Positions 22,701 through 33,601 of a DNA stretch of 64,000 nt are shown here, piece after piece (within the stretch, counting starts at the first letter, position 1; each line of letters starts with the position of its first letter). The stretch is from Triplophysa rosa (lineage: Eukaryota; Chordata; Actinopteri; Cypriniformes; Nemacheilidae): assembly GCF_024868665.1 (NCBI RefSeq), contig NC_079898.1:13996358-14060357 (forward strand), written 5' to 3'. The notes below the pieces were generated by a model. It did no database searches, had not been told where the DNA came from, and saw nothing but the letters and a program-made list of their open reading frames with translations. The translations under genes were made by a program, and so were the position numbers.

Positions 22701-24923
22701 GTGCTATGGATTGGCATAGCCATAGCTGGTCCAGTCTTATCTCGCGGGTGCATACTTTTGCATATAAACTCGTATGAAGTGAATAGTACAAAAATTAACA
22801 ATTATTAGAAAAAAGCAATAAATAAGATAAAAGCAAGTCATTTAAAACATTTCTGTGTTCATTTACTCACCCTCAAGTTGTTAGTCAGTTGCTAACATTT
22901 TTCCAAATATCTTTCTTTGTGTTCAAGAGAACAAATACATTTATACAGGTTTGTGGGGGGAGTAAATCTTGACAGAATTTTCATTTTGGGGTGGAGTATC
23001 CCTTTTAAAAAACAATTTTAGGATGTGGCTTTTGCATATAAACTTGTATGAAGTGTACAAAATTTACAATTATTAGAAAAAAGCAATACATCAAAACTAT
23101 TTTGTGAGGTGGCTTTTGCAAATGAGTTCGTATGAATTAAATCTTACAAAAATGTACAGTTACTAGAAAAATAGCAATAATGAAGCTCCACCTCTAACTC
23201 CACCCCTAAACCTATCCATCACTGGAGTGAAAGCACTGCACCATATGAAATGTACAAATGAGATCATACAAATCATGCGAATTAGCCACCTGGTAAAATA
23301 GTTATGAATTGTCATAATATTGGGTTGGCTGCCAGCATGGTACCTTATTGAAGATGAAGAATAAGGTTGGCTGACTAAAGACGTCTTGCTAAATAAGATA
23401 ACTAAAACCTCCTAGCATGTAAACCAGCGTCTTGTGATGGGTACCAACATCCAAAACACAACATGCTGGTGATTTGCTTTGCTTTTTCTTTCAGTAAATA
23501 AATGTAAAGACCCAATCCTTATTCAACAGGTCTTGTAAAGTGTATGGTCTCTCAAAGAACATTGACCTGTATGATGTATAATTTAGACAGTAAATCAAGA
23601 CTATTCAAGCGTTCTGATCATGGTCTGCAAGAATCATGGTAACCGCCAATTAACAATGGTTTTGCTTCAGTAAACATAGTTTAACCATGTGTTAGTAGTT
23701 AAAACCAAGCCTGTACAAATGGCAATCAATACGCCAAGAAACGTTTACAATGAAAGTGTACTGCATCAATCATGGATATTTTTTCTGAACAAAGGCAGAT
23801 GACAACCACCATAGACTCATCATACACCGTCAGTGACAATTCCATTATAAAACACTCTTAAAGGCGGGGTAACCGATTTTCGAATTACGCTTTAGACAAC
23901 TGAGTCGGGCCGAGTACCAAAACAACCTTGTAGCCAATCAGCAGTAAGGTGCACAGTGCACAGGACGGACATTAGCCGAGCCGAGCGCTGACGAAAGTGA
24001 AAGATGGGGGTAGGGGTGTGTTTGTTTTGGTGATTTGAACATCAACAACGGCTAAGAGAAATCAGACACCCCGCCTTTAAAAATTAAGGTCCTTAAAAGG
24101 TTCTTCAATGCCATAGAAGAACCATTTTTGGTTCTACCATTCAGTCAAAGGTTCTTTAAAGAACCATCTCTTTCTTACCTTTTTATAATGTGAAGAAGTT
24201 TTTTTCGCCACAACAAAACCCTTTTGTGAAACATAAAGGTTCTTCGGAGTTCAGATGTTAAAGATTCTTTATGGAACCATTTGGACAAAAAAGGTTCTTC
24301 TATGGCATCATGAAGCACCTTTATTTTTAAGAGTGTGTATACGACCCTAAATTATTCATCACTGGTTTTTTTCACAGTATGATGGACAGCCTCTGGGCAC
24401 TGGAGGAAACAAGAGTAATCACTGTAAGTAATCACGTTGATAATCCCTGGTAAGCAGAGTGAAAATAGACAGAGGGGGTAAATCACATACAACCATACCA
24501 CTCTTTCCCCACACTCTTATTCTTACATTAGCCCTCTCCAACATTACACATAAGAGTAAAGGGCAGGGGAGAAAGCAGCAGTGCGTATGAGAGCTGGGCG
24601 GGGTTGAGGATATCCTGGGGCTCTCATTAACTCAGGGTGTCTGGCTCCCAGCATGCCCTTACATAAACACCCACGCACGGAGGATACACCTCTGGGTTTA
24701 GCCCACCTGGGAGTATAACCTCAATTCCATTGCATACAACCTACAAAACAGTGACCTTTATAGAAAAGGCATGAGGAGAAGGTGGTGTGAATGTTCAGCC
24801 TCCTGTTTTTCACCTCCTTACAGTTAAAACTCACAGCAGTCACATTGTGTCGCTGTTTGGCTCAATGCAAAAGAAGAGAGGATTAAAGAGAAGAGGTTTT
24901 AACCACTCACCTATCTCTGCCAT
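15277..24923 (-). CDS. rap1gds1-like: SmgGDS-like armadillo-repeat GTPase exchange factor/chaperone (RAP1GDS1 relative)
   Basis: Fourteen coding exons on the minus strand, all phases consistent, 560 residues: 24911-24923, 22413-22517, 21418-21540, 21174-21299, 19591-19719, 19263-19388, 18967-19110, 18147-18278, 17910-18044, 17326-17451, 16456-16595, 16207-16333, 15758-15886, 15277-15404. Most exons encode one ARM repeat each. Highly conserved SmgGDS segments include VQHAGLSALRNLAIP, MPPVQFKLLGTLRMM, EWCDAKDHAGV and SEHVIMQNEALVALA. SmgGDS binds prenylated or about-to-be-prenylated small GTPases (Rap1, RhoA, Rac) in the cytosol, promotes nucleotide exchange and guides their trafficking. The N-terminal half is much more diverged than expected for an orthologue of RAP1GDS1, so I read it as an ancient paralogue. 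No exon matches the extra ARM repeat of the long human isoform. Exon 1 codes only MAEI plus one base; it is the least certain part. Confidence 0.85.
17630..17776 (+). repeat. Decayed tRNA-type SINE with LINE-like tail
   Basis: Contains GCAAGTCGCTTTGGATAAAA followed by CATCTGCCAAATGTATAAATG, the tail shared with the SINE at 42.9 kb. The tRNA-like head is degraded. It lies in an intron of the rap1gds1-like gene. Confidence 0.6.
18344..18897. mobile_element. Non-autonomous DNA transposon, TGTGACCCTG termini
   Basis: Inverted termini: TGTGACCCTGGACAACAAAA at the left and GACTGGTTTTGTGGTACAGGGTCACA at the right (one short insertion). Internal motifs TTCCAGGTTGTATCTCGGCC and GGAAAGTTTATTTATTCAGC match a very common cyprinid repeat as I remember it. 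No transposase. Inserted in an intron of the rap1gds1-like gene. Confidence 0.7.
19722..19753. repeat. (GA)n microsatellite abutting a splice acceptor
   Basis: About 16 GA units. On the minus strand this is (CT)n placed immediately before the AG that opens the rap1gds1-like exon ending at 19719, so it serves as that exon's pyrimidine tract. Confidence 0.9.
20838..21020. repeat. GGTTCTT-type dispersed element
   Basis: Shows CATAAAGAGCTTTTAACATC, AAAGGTTCTTTGTAGTGG, and the tail CATTTTTAAGAGTGT, matching the copy at 24.08-24.34 kb in inverted arrangement. Intronic. Confidence 0.5.
21030..21105 (-). repeat. tRNA-derived SINE head
   Basis: On the minus strand TGTAGCTCAACCGGTGGAG (box A-like) and GGGTCTGAATCCC (box B-like) are spaced as in a tRNA. 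There is no intact cloverleaf and no LINE-like tail, so it is a SINE head and not a tRNA gene. Confidence 0.6.
22740..23340. repeat. Nested MITEs in a rap1gds1-like intron
   Basis: A block with TTTTGCATATAAACTCGTATG (22750s) recurs at 23030 and, more loosely, at 23110; the end at about 23290 is inverted (CATGCGAATTAGCCACC). Between the first two copies sits a partial GTTCACCC-type element (about 22853-23010), indicating insertion of one family into another. Confidence 0.55.
23858..24081. repeat. MITE with AAAGGCGGGGT inverted ends
   Basis: Left end TTAAAGGCGGGGTAACCGA and right end ACACCCCGCCTTTAA are inverted repeats bounding 224 bases. The interior is GC-richer than its surroundings, with no frame. 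Confidence 0.65.
24082..24340. repeat. GGTTCTT-type dispersed element, fuller copy
   Basis: Repeated GGTTCTT / AAGAACC motifs, TCAATGCCATAGAAGAACC, and a mirrored TTCTTCTATGGCATCATGAA near the right end, finishing with TTTTTAAGAGTGTG. This is an inverted-repeat layout typical of cyprinid MITEs. It directly abuts the preceding element. Confidence 0.55.
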
Positions 24924-26560
24924 GACCGCAAGTCCACTAAATCGGCGTCTACGTGTGTCTCTGCAGATACGTGCGGTGACTCCGTGCCCGTGTGTGTACG
25001 GTTAGAGAAGCAGAATGTACGGCATGAAAATGCCTGAAGTCAATACAGCAACCGTGCCTCTCCTCCGCTCCTCACACATGCGTGTTGCTCCGGTCTCTCT
25101 CTGTCATTCACTCTCTCACTTTCACTCTGTGCCTGTCAGTGACGCCGCCGCATCCACTTTGGCTAATTCTCATGCACTATTATTTCTGCGCCGATGCAAT
25201 TCTCCCCGCCCCGGCTCTCTGGCAGTATTCTTGCTGCTCCATCCCTCCCTTCTCATAATACACTCTTAATCCTAAAGCTGCTCAAAGCTCATCAGTAGCC
25301 TGAGGAATACACTGCGGTTGATGCACAGCATCGGATTCCTATAGCTTTTTCTTGTTGGCCATTTGGTATCGGGTATAACACAGCATAAATTATGAACACT
25401 GTTTGTGACCCAGGGGGGGTCTAGCTGCTATTTATCATGATACCAGCAGGGCTGTCTCAGTGGGGAGGATTCATTTAAAGGGATAGTACACCTAGAATAT
25501 AGCTTCATTCATTATTCATTGACACAACTATTTGTACTGTAAAATAATTATGTGCATTCATAAAATAAAAATAAATAAAGATGCCTAAGTAGAATCATTT
25601 TTGGCTGTGTGGTTTGAAAATTCAAGTAAATGAGAATTTTAATTTCTAGGTGTAGGCTACTGTCATTTTAAGTCACTAAACATTGGAATATATTCATGTT
25701 TAGTGACAGATATTCTTGGTCTATATAATGATACACATAGGTGGTCCCTGCCAATATTATCCGACTGCAATAGAGGGTATGCACGTGTCGTCACTTTCCC
25801 ACGTGAACGCGCCTGCTTGAGTGGTAAAACACCGGGCAAAATGAATGATTACAATATCAGGAAAGGCAATTCCGCACAACATTTGAGTGTCTAACGACAC
25901 CTGATCGGCCTAAGATTAATAATCATACCATAGACACTAAATCAACATAAACTTGCAAGTCGCGCTACGGTTTCGTTAAACGAATATACTTAGCCTACAA
26001 CTCGTTTTACAGCATTAGAAGCTTATATTGTGGCTATATAGTGCATTCAAGACTATTTAGCAACTCACGATCAACTAACTTCGGTACATTAACTTTCCAA
26101 TTAAATAAAAAAATATGATTCACATTTTATACTCACACTCTTATGGTCGTCCATACTTCAGAAAAACATGCAAACATAAAAACCTAGGGTCCTAGAAATG
26201 CGTCCCCAGAAATGCGGTCCTGAAAGTGCAGCCTACAGGTTTGCAGTCAGATACTGCTCGTCCTTGCAGCAGCATGACTTGCCTGACAATGTAACATTAG
26301 AACAGTGTTTTCCATCAGCAGAGGGCAGCAACAATCATTTGAATAAATAGCTATTTATATGCAGTTCAGAAGAGACCAATCAAAATAGACAATCACAACA
26401 AAACAGTCCCAAAATAAACCCAGAAATAGTTTTTGTGTACTTCCAAAAATTACAGTTGCCAACACAATGGAACTTTGATATATCCCATACTGACAGTTAA
26501 TAATCTTGGTATTTACCCAAATGGTAACTTCACAGAATATAATGAAACCTACCAAGATGC
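24924..26560. other. Upstream region of the rap1gds1-like gene
   Basis: Holds the presumed promoter and 5' UTR of the rap1gds1-like gene; 24.92-25.25 kb is richer in C and CpG than its surroundings. A partial GTTCACCC-type repeat starts near 25476. A minus-strand ATG with a GTGAGT donor at about 26140-26154 could be an alternative first exon but does not fit the reading phase of exon 2. Nothing else recognised. Confidence 0.4.
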
Positions 26561-26565
26561 CATTG

Positions 26566-26842
26566 TTAAAGTTCACCCCAAAATGAAAATTCTGTCATCA
26601 TTTACTCTTAAACTTTATGACTTTCTTTCTTCCGCAGAACACAAAAGAAGATATTTTGAATAAAGTTGGTTACCGAACAGCACTGGCCCCCATTGACTTC
26701 TATTGTACACAAAACCAGTGAAAGTGAATGGGGGCCAGTTAACAACATAACAACACTTTAAAATATCTTCTTTTGTGTTCTGCTGAAGAAAGAAAGTCAT
26801 ACAGGTTTGAAATAAAGGGTGAGTAAAGAATTACATTTTTTT
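26566..26842. repeat. GTTCACCC palindromic MITE
   Basis: Left half GTTCACCCCAAAATGAAAAT, TCTGTCATCATTTACTC and AACACAAAAGAAGATATTTT. The right half is the mirror (AAAATATCTTCTTTTGTGTT, GAAAGTCATACAGGTTTG). CTGGCCCCCATTGACTTC and its complement flank the centre. Confidence 0.75.
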
Positions 26843-29636
26843 CATTCTATTGACACCTTTTTATACTTGTTTAAAAATGCAAACATCTAAACAGTGTTCC
26901 TTCTACGTAAATAATGTTTGTGTGCTTGTCTGCGTTTGTGCATGTTAATAAATACAAAACTTATACCAGCCATCATGAGCTCGCACAGGTTTTTTTCTCT
27001 CATCCCATGAAATGATTAATGGCAGCAGGGGGCAGTATGAGGCCATCCATTTCATCGTAATAACAGGTGTAAACAGAATATAGCTTTAGTTTTATAGGTA
27101 TAAAAATAATTGATGTGTTTTATACAGAGTGGTTAACAAAAATGTAATTAGATTAGTTATACATGGGCAATAAGATACATATGAAGTGTCAATCAACTAC
27201 TCTAAGCAAAGGGACTGAAGAAGGAAAGATATAATTTGATGTCCTGATTTGCTTAACATCTTTGGACTTATATAGTTCATTATTATGGATTGTGTGATTT
27301 CATATTCTGTACTATTTTAAAGTATGGAAACAAGAATACACAAGAATAAATGTGAATGAACTTTTGACTGTAGTGTGCTTTCAATAACTAAAGAAAACGT
27401 AAAGTTTCTGGGGTTATCCACAGAGTAAATACATTTACTTCCATATCTCAATACATTAGTGGAATTAAGTGGAATTCTATTCTTAAGTGGAAGAATAGAA
27501 TAGAATAATTTTATATTATTTAATATAATACAGTATAATGTTAATTGAGTTAGTTGATGTTACATTATTCATTTAGCAGATGATTTTATCCAGTTGCTTA
27601 CAAATAAGAGAGCCAACATTTTGTTTAAGGGTTGTATATATTTATTTCTGTACATGCACTATACAATAATTTGTCACCCAAAATGTTATTCCGCATATTT
27701 TAAACACAAGTACAGATGAGGTACTGGAGTATCATTAACATCCACATGCTGCATTTTTGTGCCCACTCCATGATGTGAAACAGCTCTTACATCAGCCTCT
27801 ATCCCAAAACCCCAACATGACAGCTGAATGCAATCATATGACTTACATCATGCTTAAACAAAACCTTCATTAGCCTGTTCTGCTTATAAATCTCTGTCAG
27901 AAGAGCAAGGGTTAAGGCAAAGTCAAATGTCAAATGTCATGCTAGACATCCATTCTGAACCAAAGTGTTGAGCACAGGCATTTGGTTCCTCCTGTTTCAC
28001 CCCATTGATCAATTTACAGAAACAATAGTCACTCATACACCAGGAATCATAAGTAAATATTTCAAGTTGGTTGTGTTTGTTATACAGTGAAGTATCCCTC
28101 GAAAAATAAAAATCTGAATTTTCCCACTAATAAATCTAAAGTCAGCCCTTATGACAACACTGGACTATTGTGTGAAGGACATAAGAGAGGACATTATGAA
28201 AGTTTTGATAACACTGATGTAGTCTGTTTCATTCTGAGTCTGACAGATGTACAGTATGTATAAATTATTTAATGGCAATGTAAAAGTGACATTTATGGGC
28301 ACAGTGACATGACTGACTCATTCAAACTGACGTCAACCTGGAATAGCCCGAAATACCAAAAAGCAATAATTAAATAATACAGATTAAAACAAATACATAA
28401 TATCAATGATGCAAGAGCCTGCAATCTTGCTCAGGTACAAAGTCAAAAGATGCATGATAGAGGTGAAGTAATTGCTCTACAGAATGCGCCGTTCACCAGA
28501 CAGACTTCATTAGCTAATGGATCTGCCTTGCAATAATCAATTCACAATTCCAGACAGTCCTCCCAGGGACCAGACAGTCCCTCTCCTCAATTCAGCTCCT
28601 CTCTCTCCTTTTCTGTGTCTGTTGTTCTTCTCTCTCACACACACATTATCCTGTCGTCCTTCTCTATTCCTTCATATTCCCAATAGACATATCCTCAATT
28701 TCTTCTCATCCTGTGTCCAGATATTGTCCACCGTACATGTGCACAGGGAATCATTGAATGTAAGTTATGAATTAATATTAATAAAATTACTTACAAAGAG
28801 ACAAGGGTGCATTGGCAAGTGAGACAAATGAAGTGCTCTGAGATGCAAAACTGCTGTTTACCACTGTCGGGCGTTTTGTTTTTACATAATGGAGTAGCAG
28901 GACATATATAACAAATATAACATTATAACATCCCACTGTAATTGAGTCTTTTTCACATGCCTTACACTACTCAAGACTGTGATCTAATGAGTGCGTATAT
29001 GTGAGTGTGTGAGTAATGCTTCTGAGTGGTTGGCAGATGGGGTGTCATGGCTGTTCTACATGGGGCCAGCAGAGAAAACCCAAGTGTCTATCAGCGCCAC
29101 ATCATGTGCCATCTTTAAAAAAGGCCCACACCATGAGATCTCATCAAACATTCATCATCCTCATACACTGAGGGGGCTACTGCTCTCCTCTGGGACCTCT
29201 TCCATTATCATAACAGACTTAACACTGAATATAAAAGACTAAATGAGAAGATCATATTCATGAGACTGATTTGATAATGAGCAGAGAGAAATTCTGATAT
29301 AAAACGAAAAATTAACAGCACGCTGGTAGAATCAGACACAATGATCAAGAGATTTAAGAGAAATGTTAATCATTTAGAAAATGAAAATTATGAAGAAAGC
29401 AATATAAAAGAATAATCAGATTTACTTAGCAAACTATTACACACAGGTCGCTTTTTATCCAAATTTTATATAGAAGAAAATGATTGTTTAACCTTGCTTT
29501 ATGGCCACATATTGCTTAAGCCCTCTAAAATTATTATATATAAAATGATTATTATAATAATATAGTATATTAAGCATTCCATAACAACCATTGACAGCCT
29601 CTCATTCTAAACTGGAATAGGGAAATAAGTAAACCT
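26843..29636. other. Intergenic sequence without recognised genes
   Basis: AT-rich spacer. A minus-strand remnant of the SINE/LINE-like tail is at about 27574-27612. I found no convincing coding exon on either strand and no strong structural RNA. Confidence 0.4.
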
Positions 29637-32097
29637 CTATGGCTTTATGACTTCAGCAACCACATTGATCCTCTTTTTTATATCATCGGCATAGTCCTGA
29701 AGAAAATATATACCGTCACATTGTTCTTCTAAAATTTGTCCCCATTGGTTATATTTTATTGGCATAGAAGAGAAGTGGACATGGGGACTACCAGCACTGC
29801 TCATTCATCTTTTGAGCTCTCTGCTCCTGATATAAATTATTTGTGGAAAACTTGAGGTGTGTCCCACATTGCATATGCACTGCTCTACAAAGTGCTGTGG
29901 ATCCCCAAGACCCAGATTACAAACAGCATAATTATTGTTTTGTGAACTTGGATTAACCATTTACCATTCAATCATACACATTAATATGTTTTAAATAGTG
30001 TGTTTAAATAGTGTCCAGCTAGATTTTAGCTGGAATCATGTGAGGAAAGGCCTCAACGAAGTTGCATTCTTGTAGGGTCACTTTACAGAGCAGTATGGGT
30101 CACAAACCCTCTGTAACCCGGAGAGACAATAAGGCAGGAAAATGTCATGACCTCTAGTTGGTCTGGTATGTTTGTGCAGTGCATGCAGTCCATTGATATC
30201 CATCTCATCAGATGAGTCTGCCACTGTGACTTTAATCGTTGCTAGAAAACACAAATTAAAATTATTTCATGAAACTGAATTAAATTAAGATGAAAGCAAA
30301 TGGATGGGAGGAGAGATCTGTTTAAAATTACTAATGAAAAGCAAATACAAAACCAACGTAAGCATCTCTTTTGTCCAATAGTCCAGGTTTAGTTCTAGGA
30401 AAAAAGCGGCTTTGTCAGGCTTGTTGAATGAAGCTTGAAATTAATTGTTTCACAGAATGATTTATAATTGTGGACTAAAGAATTTAGTGAAGAATGCAAA
30501 GTCTCACCAAAAGGAAGAAAAAAACTGAAAAAGAAAACTGTTTACACGCTATTGAGTTGAGTTCAGTCAAGCAAACAACAGCAGGGAAGGTCAGAGATCA
30601 GGGACGGGTATCTTTGTCTTTTTGGTATTGTCCATGTCAACAGATTCTGCTGGCCCACCAAAAAACGATACAGACAAAAAACTCCACTAAACAGTAACTC
30701 GGTTCTCAGAGCTAGATTTCTTGTGCAAAATTCAGTTTCTTTATAAAATGTTATATCATGTATTTCCATGCATTTCATTTTAAATGTTGCTCAGTCCTTA
30801 AAAATAAGCAGTGTTTCTCACCACTGATTTGTCACTTGGTGTTAAACTGCTTAAATTGTGAAACGGTCTATTTACTTCACTCATAATCCTGGATCTTGGT
30901 ATGCAACAAATTGTTACAGCAAGTTTATGATTCTGAGTTGTTCCGGTTTATAATTCTGATTCTGAGTTGTTCCAGCTGGCCTGAAACTAAGCTTTTACAC
31001 AACGTACCCCTTTAACAAACATGCAGAGACAAAGTCAGAATACCAAAGCAGACCTGAGTGCCTGATACACCCTGACATTCACTCAATGTTTCCAAATGTA
31101 ATAAGTTGAAGCCATTCTATAATTAATTCACACTTACAGTAAAAAAAAACACCTTGCTGCTGCACACGTCCTAGATACAATACTTATGGCATGCATGATT
31201 TACCATTAGTCGACATCATTTCAATCTGTTAAAATCTACCACTCCTTATGAACAACGCTAGGTCGAATTTACAGCAGCTGCACGAGAAAACAGTAAACAA
31301 CAGGAAATGCATGTATATTTATGTTTTCAATTGGTCAATCAAACTCAGTGTATCTCTGCATGTTTGTAACTGGCTCTGTGCACAAAGTGGGTTTCAGTCT
31401 GTAGGGAAGATATTTGAATGATATTTTCAAGATTCAAGGTCTTTTTCACACTTGTTTTGATTGAGAACATCACACAGCTATTTAGATATCGCAATAAAAT
31501 ATTTTATGTTGTTTACATTTTATTCAGTCAATTATTTGAAATCTTAACCTGAATGCAATTCAGATTAAAGACAAACATTCTATGTTGGTAATTATTAAGA
31601 AATTTGTTCTGGCTTGTCTGCTGTTCAACCATGTCCTAAGTACAACTTTTACTGGAAAACCTGCATCACCCAAAGGCATCCTGTCCTCATGTTTACAATT
31701 AAATGCATGTCCAGTTTTTGTTACAGATGTAGGGTTGGTCAAAAATAGAATTTGAAGTGACTTGCCCACACCAACAGGATGTAATTAAATGTGTAAGAAA
31801 CACTAAGATTAATGTACTGAACTGAAGTTTGACGAACAACGACACAGTCCAACACTTCCTTAAAATCAGCATGTGAGCATGGAATATAAATTGTGCATTC
31901 TTTTAAACTATTAAATAATAACAAAACGTAATCATTTTAAATGAATATACTTATTAATATGATAATTCCGTAATAATAAATGACAGTCCAGTAGTTAACA
32001 AACAAACAAACAGAACTCACGACACTTTCACGACAGTATAGTTGTAACCGCGACAACAGGTAGGGACCGCTTTCCGGCAAGACATGGCGACTTCCAT
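29637..32097 (-). CDS. Candidate small divergent gene, 90 residues, unrecognised
   Basis: Four minus-strand exons join in phase: 32021-32097, 30349-30394, 30152-30241, 29637-29696. Exon 1 starts MEVAMSCRKAV and has a perfect GTGAGT donor. Exon 2 has a strong acceptor (TTTTTTCCTAG). The last exon has a CTTCAG acceptor, encodes a charged helix-like end (DYADDIKKRINVVAEVIKP) and then stops. The weak points are the donors of exons 2 (GTATTT) and 3 (GTCATG). Exon 3 also has an alternative open frame (VADSSDEMDINGL) that would give a different C-terminus. The first ATG lies 122 bases from the chchd1 ATG on the other strand, a typical bidirectional-promoter spacing. I do not recognise the protein. 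It could be a fast-evolving small protein, or a non-coding divergent transcript with chance frames. Confidence 0.3.
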
Positions 32098-32219
32098 GTG
32101 AGGACGTAAGGGAGAAAACGACAGTGGCACTTAAATGAGTGTAATCGTTACTGTTGTTTAACTGTTATATACGATTCACTTATCGCTTGAGTTTGGTGTT
32201 TGTGAAGTGACATTATAAA
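32098..32219. promoter_or_regulatory. Likely bidirectional promoter of chchd1 and the divergent transcript
   Basis: Only 122 bases separate two opposite-strand start codons, each followed by a convincing donor exon on its own strand. No TATA box stands out. The chchd1 side is well supported; the minus-strand side depends on the candidate gene being real. Confidence 0.4.
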
Positions 32220-33460
32220 ATGGCGATGAAAAGTGGATATGTGATTCAAGAGAAGGTAGCGAAGCTGTTAAGCAAACAGCAGGGCAGACCCGTCCTGAGA
32301 CCCATCAAACCTCTGGCGCTGAAGAATGAGGTCGCCAATCGAAGACTGCGGAAAGGAGGTTAGGTTAAGCTTTTTAATGTTTAAGTATGGTATAATGGTT
32401 AGACCATTATACCATACTTTATTAGTTGACGTGATCGCAAATAATATGCCGCGAGCTCTTGGTTTTACACTTACAGATGATGTTAAAAGGTCATGTTGTG
32501 AATCAGTGTAGAGGTGTTATATATATATATATTTGTGCATAATATTTATAAATACAACTGTAAACTTTGTCTTAACATTGCGCTTCACTTTCATTGTTTT
32601 ATATGTTTAAAGCATATAAGAACATATTCAACATTGAAATGCATTGAAAGTTATTTGGCCTCACATTGCCTGAATTTAATTTACTTACAAACATTAAAGA
32701 TCTATTCTAATGCATTGTTTGCCATACACTTACAGTATGATATGCAATCTTAATTACAGAGGCCACGTGTGTTACAGAGATGTCATTGGTGATGGCTTGC
32801 TGGAAACAGAATGACTTTAACAACACAGTCTGCTCTAAAGAAGTGTCAGCTTTCTACACATGTGTGGAAAAGACCCAGGTACAGCAGACATGCAAACTCA
32901 ATCCTCAGACCTCAGGAAATCCTCATGAACCCCACCCTGCTGATTAAACTGCAGAATGGGACAGCTGCACTGGCCTTAATGAAACAAGTTTTTGAAGAAT
33001 ATGGGACCGGATAATTTGGAAGAATGACCTCAATTTTGTCTGCTGTGTCCTTGTTATGACAAAGTCATAACAAACACACTTACCACTTCCCAATGCTGTT
33101 TCCTGCCAGACCTCTAGTTTTTTCTTCAATCATTGTTTGTTTCCGTGTTAACATCATCCTCACGCATCTGGAAATATCATGTTACCACTAACACCTTTTT
33201 AGGTGTATCTTTACAGTTAATTGGAATGCATTTTTTAAGCAATTATTGGCCTTTTTTCTTTTAGAAACCTCACTGGTTGAGAGATTAAAATTGTGTATAA
33301 AAACATGCGGTATTGTGTTTTGAATAGTAATATTGCTTCATGATTTCACTTTCAGGCCCAGAACAAGGCCAGCAGAAAGCAGGGAGGTCAAGGTCGACTT
33401 TTGCCAAAGGAAGCAACAGTCTTATTGAAACGATATCCCAACCTCTCTGGTGACATCTAG
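32220..33460 (+). CDS. chchd1: Coiled-coil-helix-coiled-coil-helix protein 1, mitochondrial small-subunit ribosomal protein mS37
   Basis: Three coding exons, 32220-32358, 32760-32878 and 33356-33460, give 120 residues (human 118). Twin CX9C motifs are at C50/C60 and C71/C81, within GEATCVTEMSLVMACWKQN, almost the same as the human segment. The N-terminus is basic, and the C-terminus keeps the LLPKEATVLLKRYPN region. The protein is imported into mitochondria, where the cysteines are oxidised, and is a component of the mitoribosome small subunit (mS37). It is followed on the same strand by prss12 and then zswim8; in human the direct neighbour is ZSWIM8. The start codon is the first in the frame. 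Intron 1 carries a perfect hairpin close to its donor. Confidence 0.95.
32383..32419. repeat. Perfect 17-base hairpin in chchd1 intron 1
   Basis: AAGTATGGTATAATGGT (32383-32399), a TAG loop, then the exact reverse complement (32403-32419). It begins 25 bases after the 5' splice site of intron 1. Confidence 0.9.
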
Positions 33461-33595
33461 CACCCCTTCCACCGCTCAGGCAAAGAATGGACATAATCTG
33501 TGATGTATAGATGGGGACTTTAGACTGAGTGCAGGACTGGGAGTGACTGGGCAAGCCAACTGATGAGATCCATTTGTGGAAAGGCTTTCTAAAAA

Positions 33596-33601
33596 AATAA
33601 A
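33596..33601 (+). promoter_or_regulatory. Polyadenylation signal candidate of chchd1
   Basis: AATAAA 135 bases after the chchd1 stop codon. It lies in an A-rich run, so chance is possible, but the distance is reasonable for a compact 3' UTR. Confidence 0.5.

Noticed and set aside
26136..26154. Alternative first coding exon for the rap1gds1-like gene (ATG then GTGAGT donor)
   Set aside because: Ends in phase 0, while the next exon needs phase 1. The exon at 24911-24923 fits, so this one could be at most untranslated.
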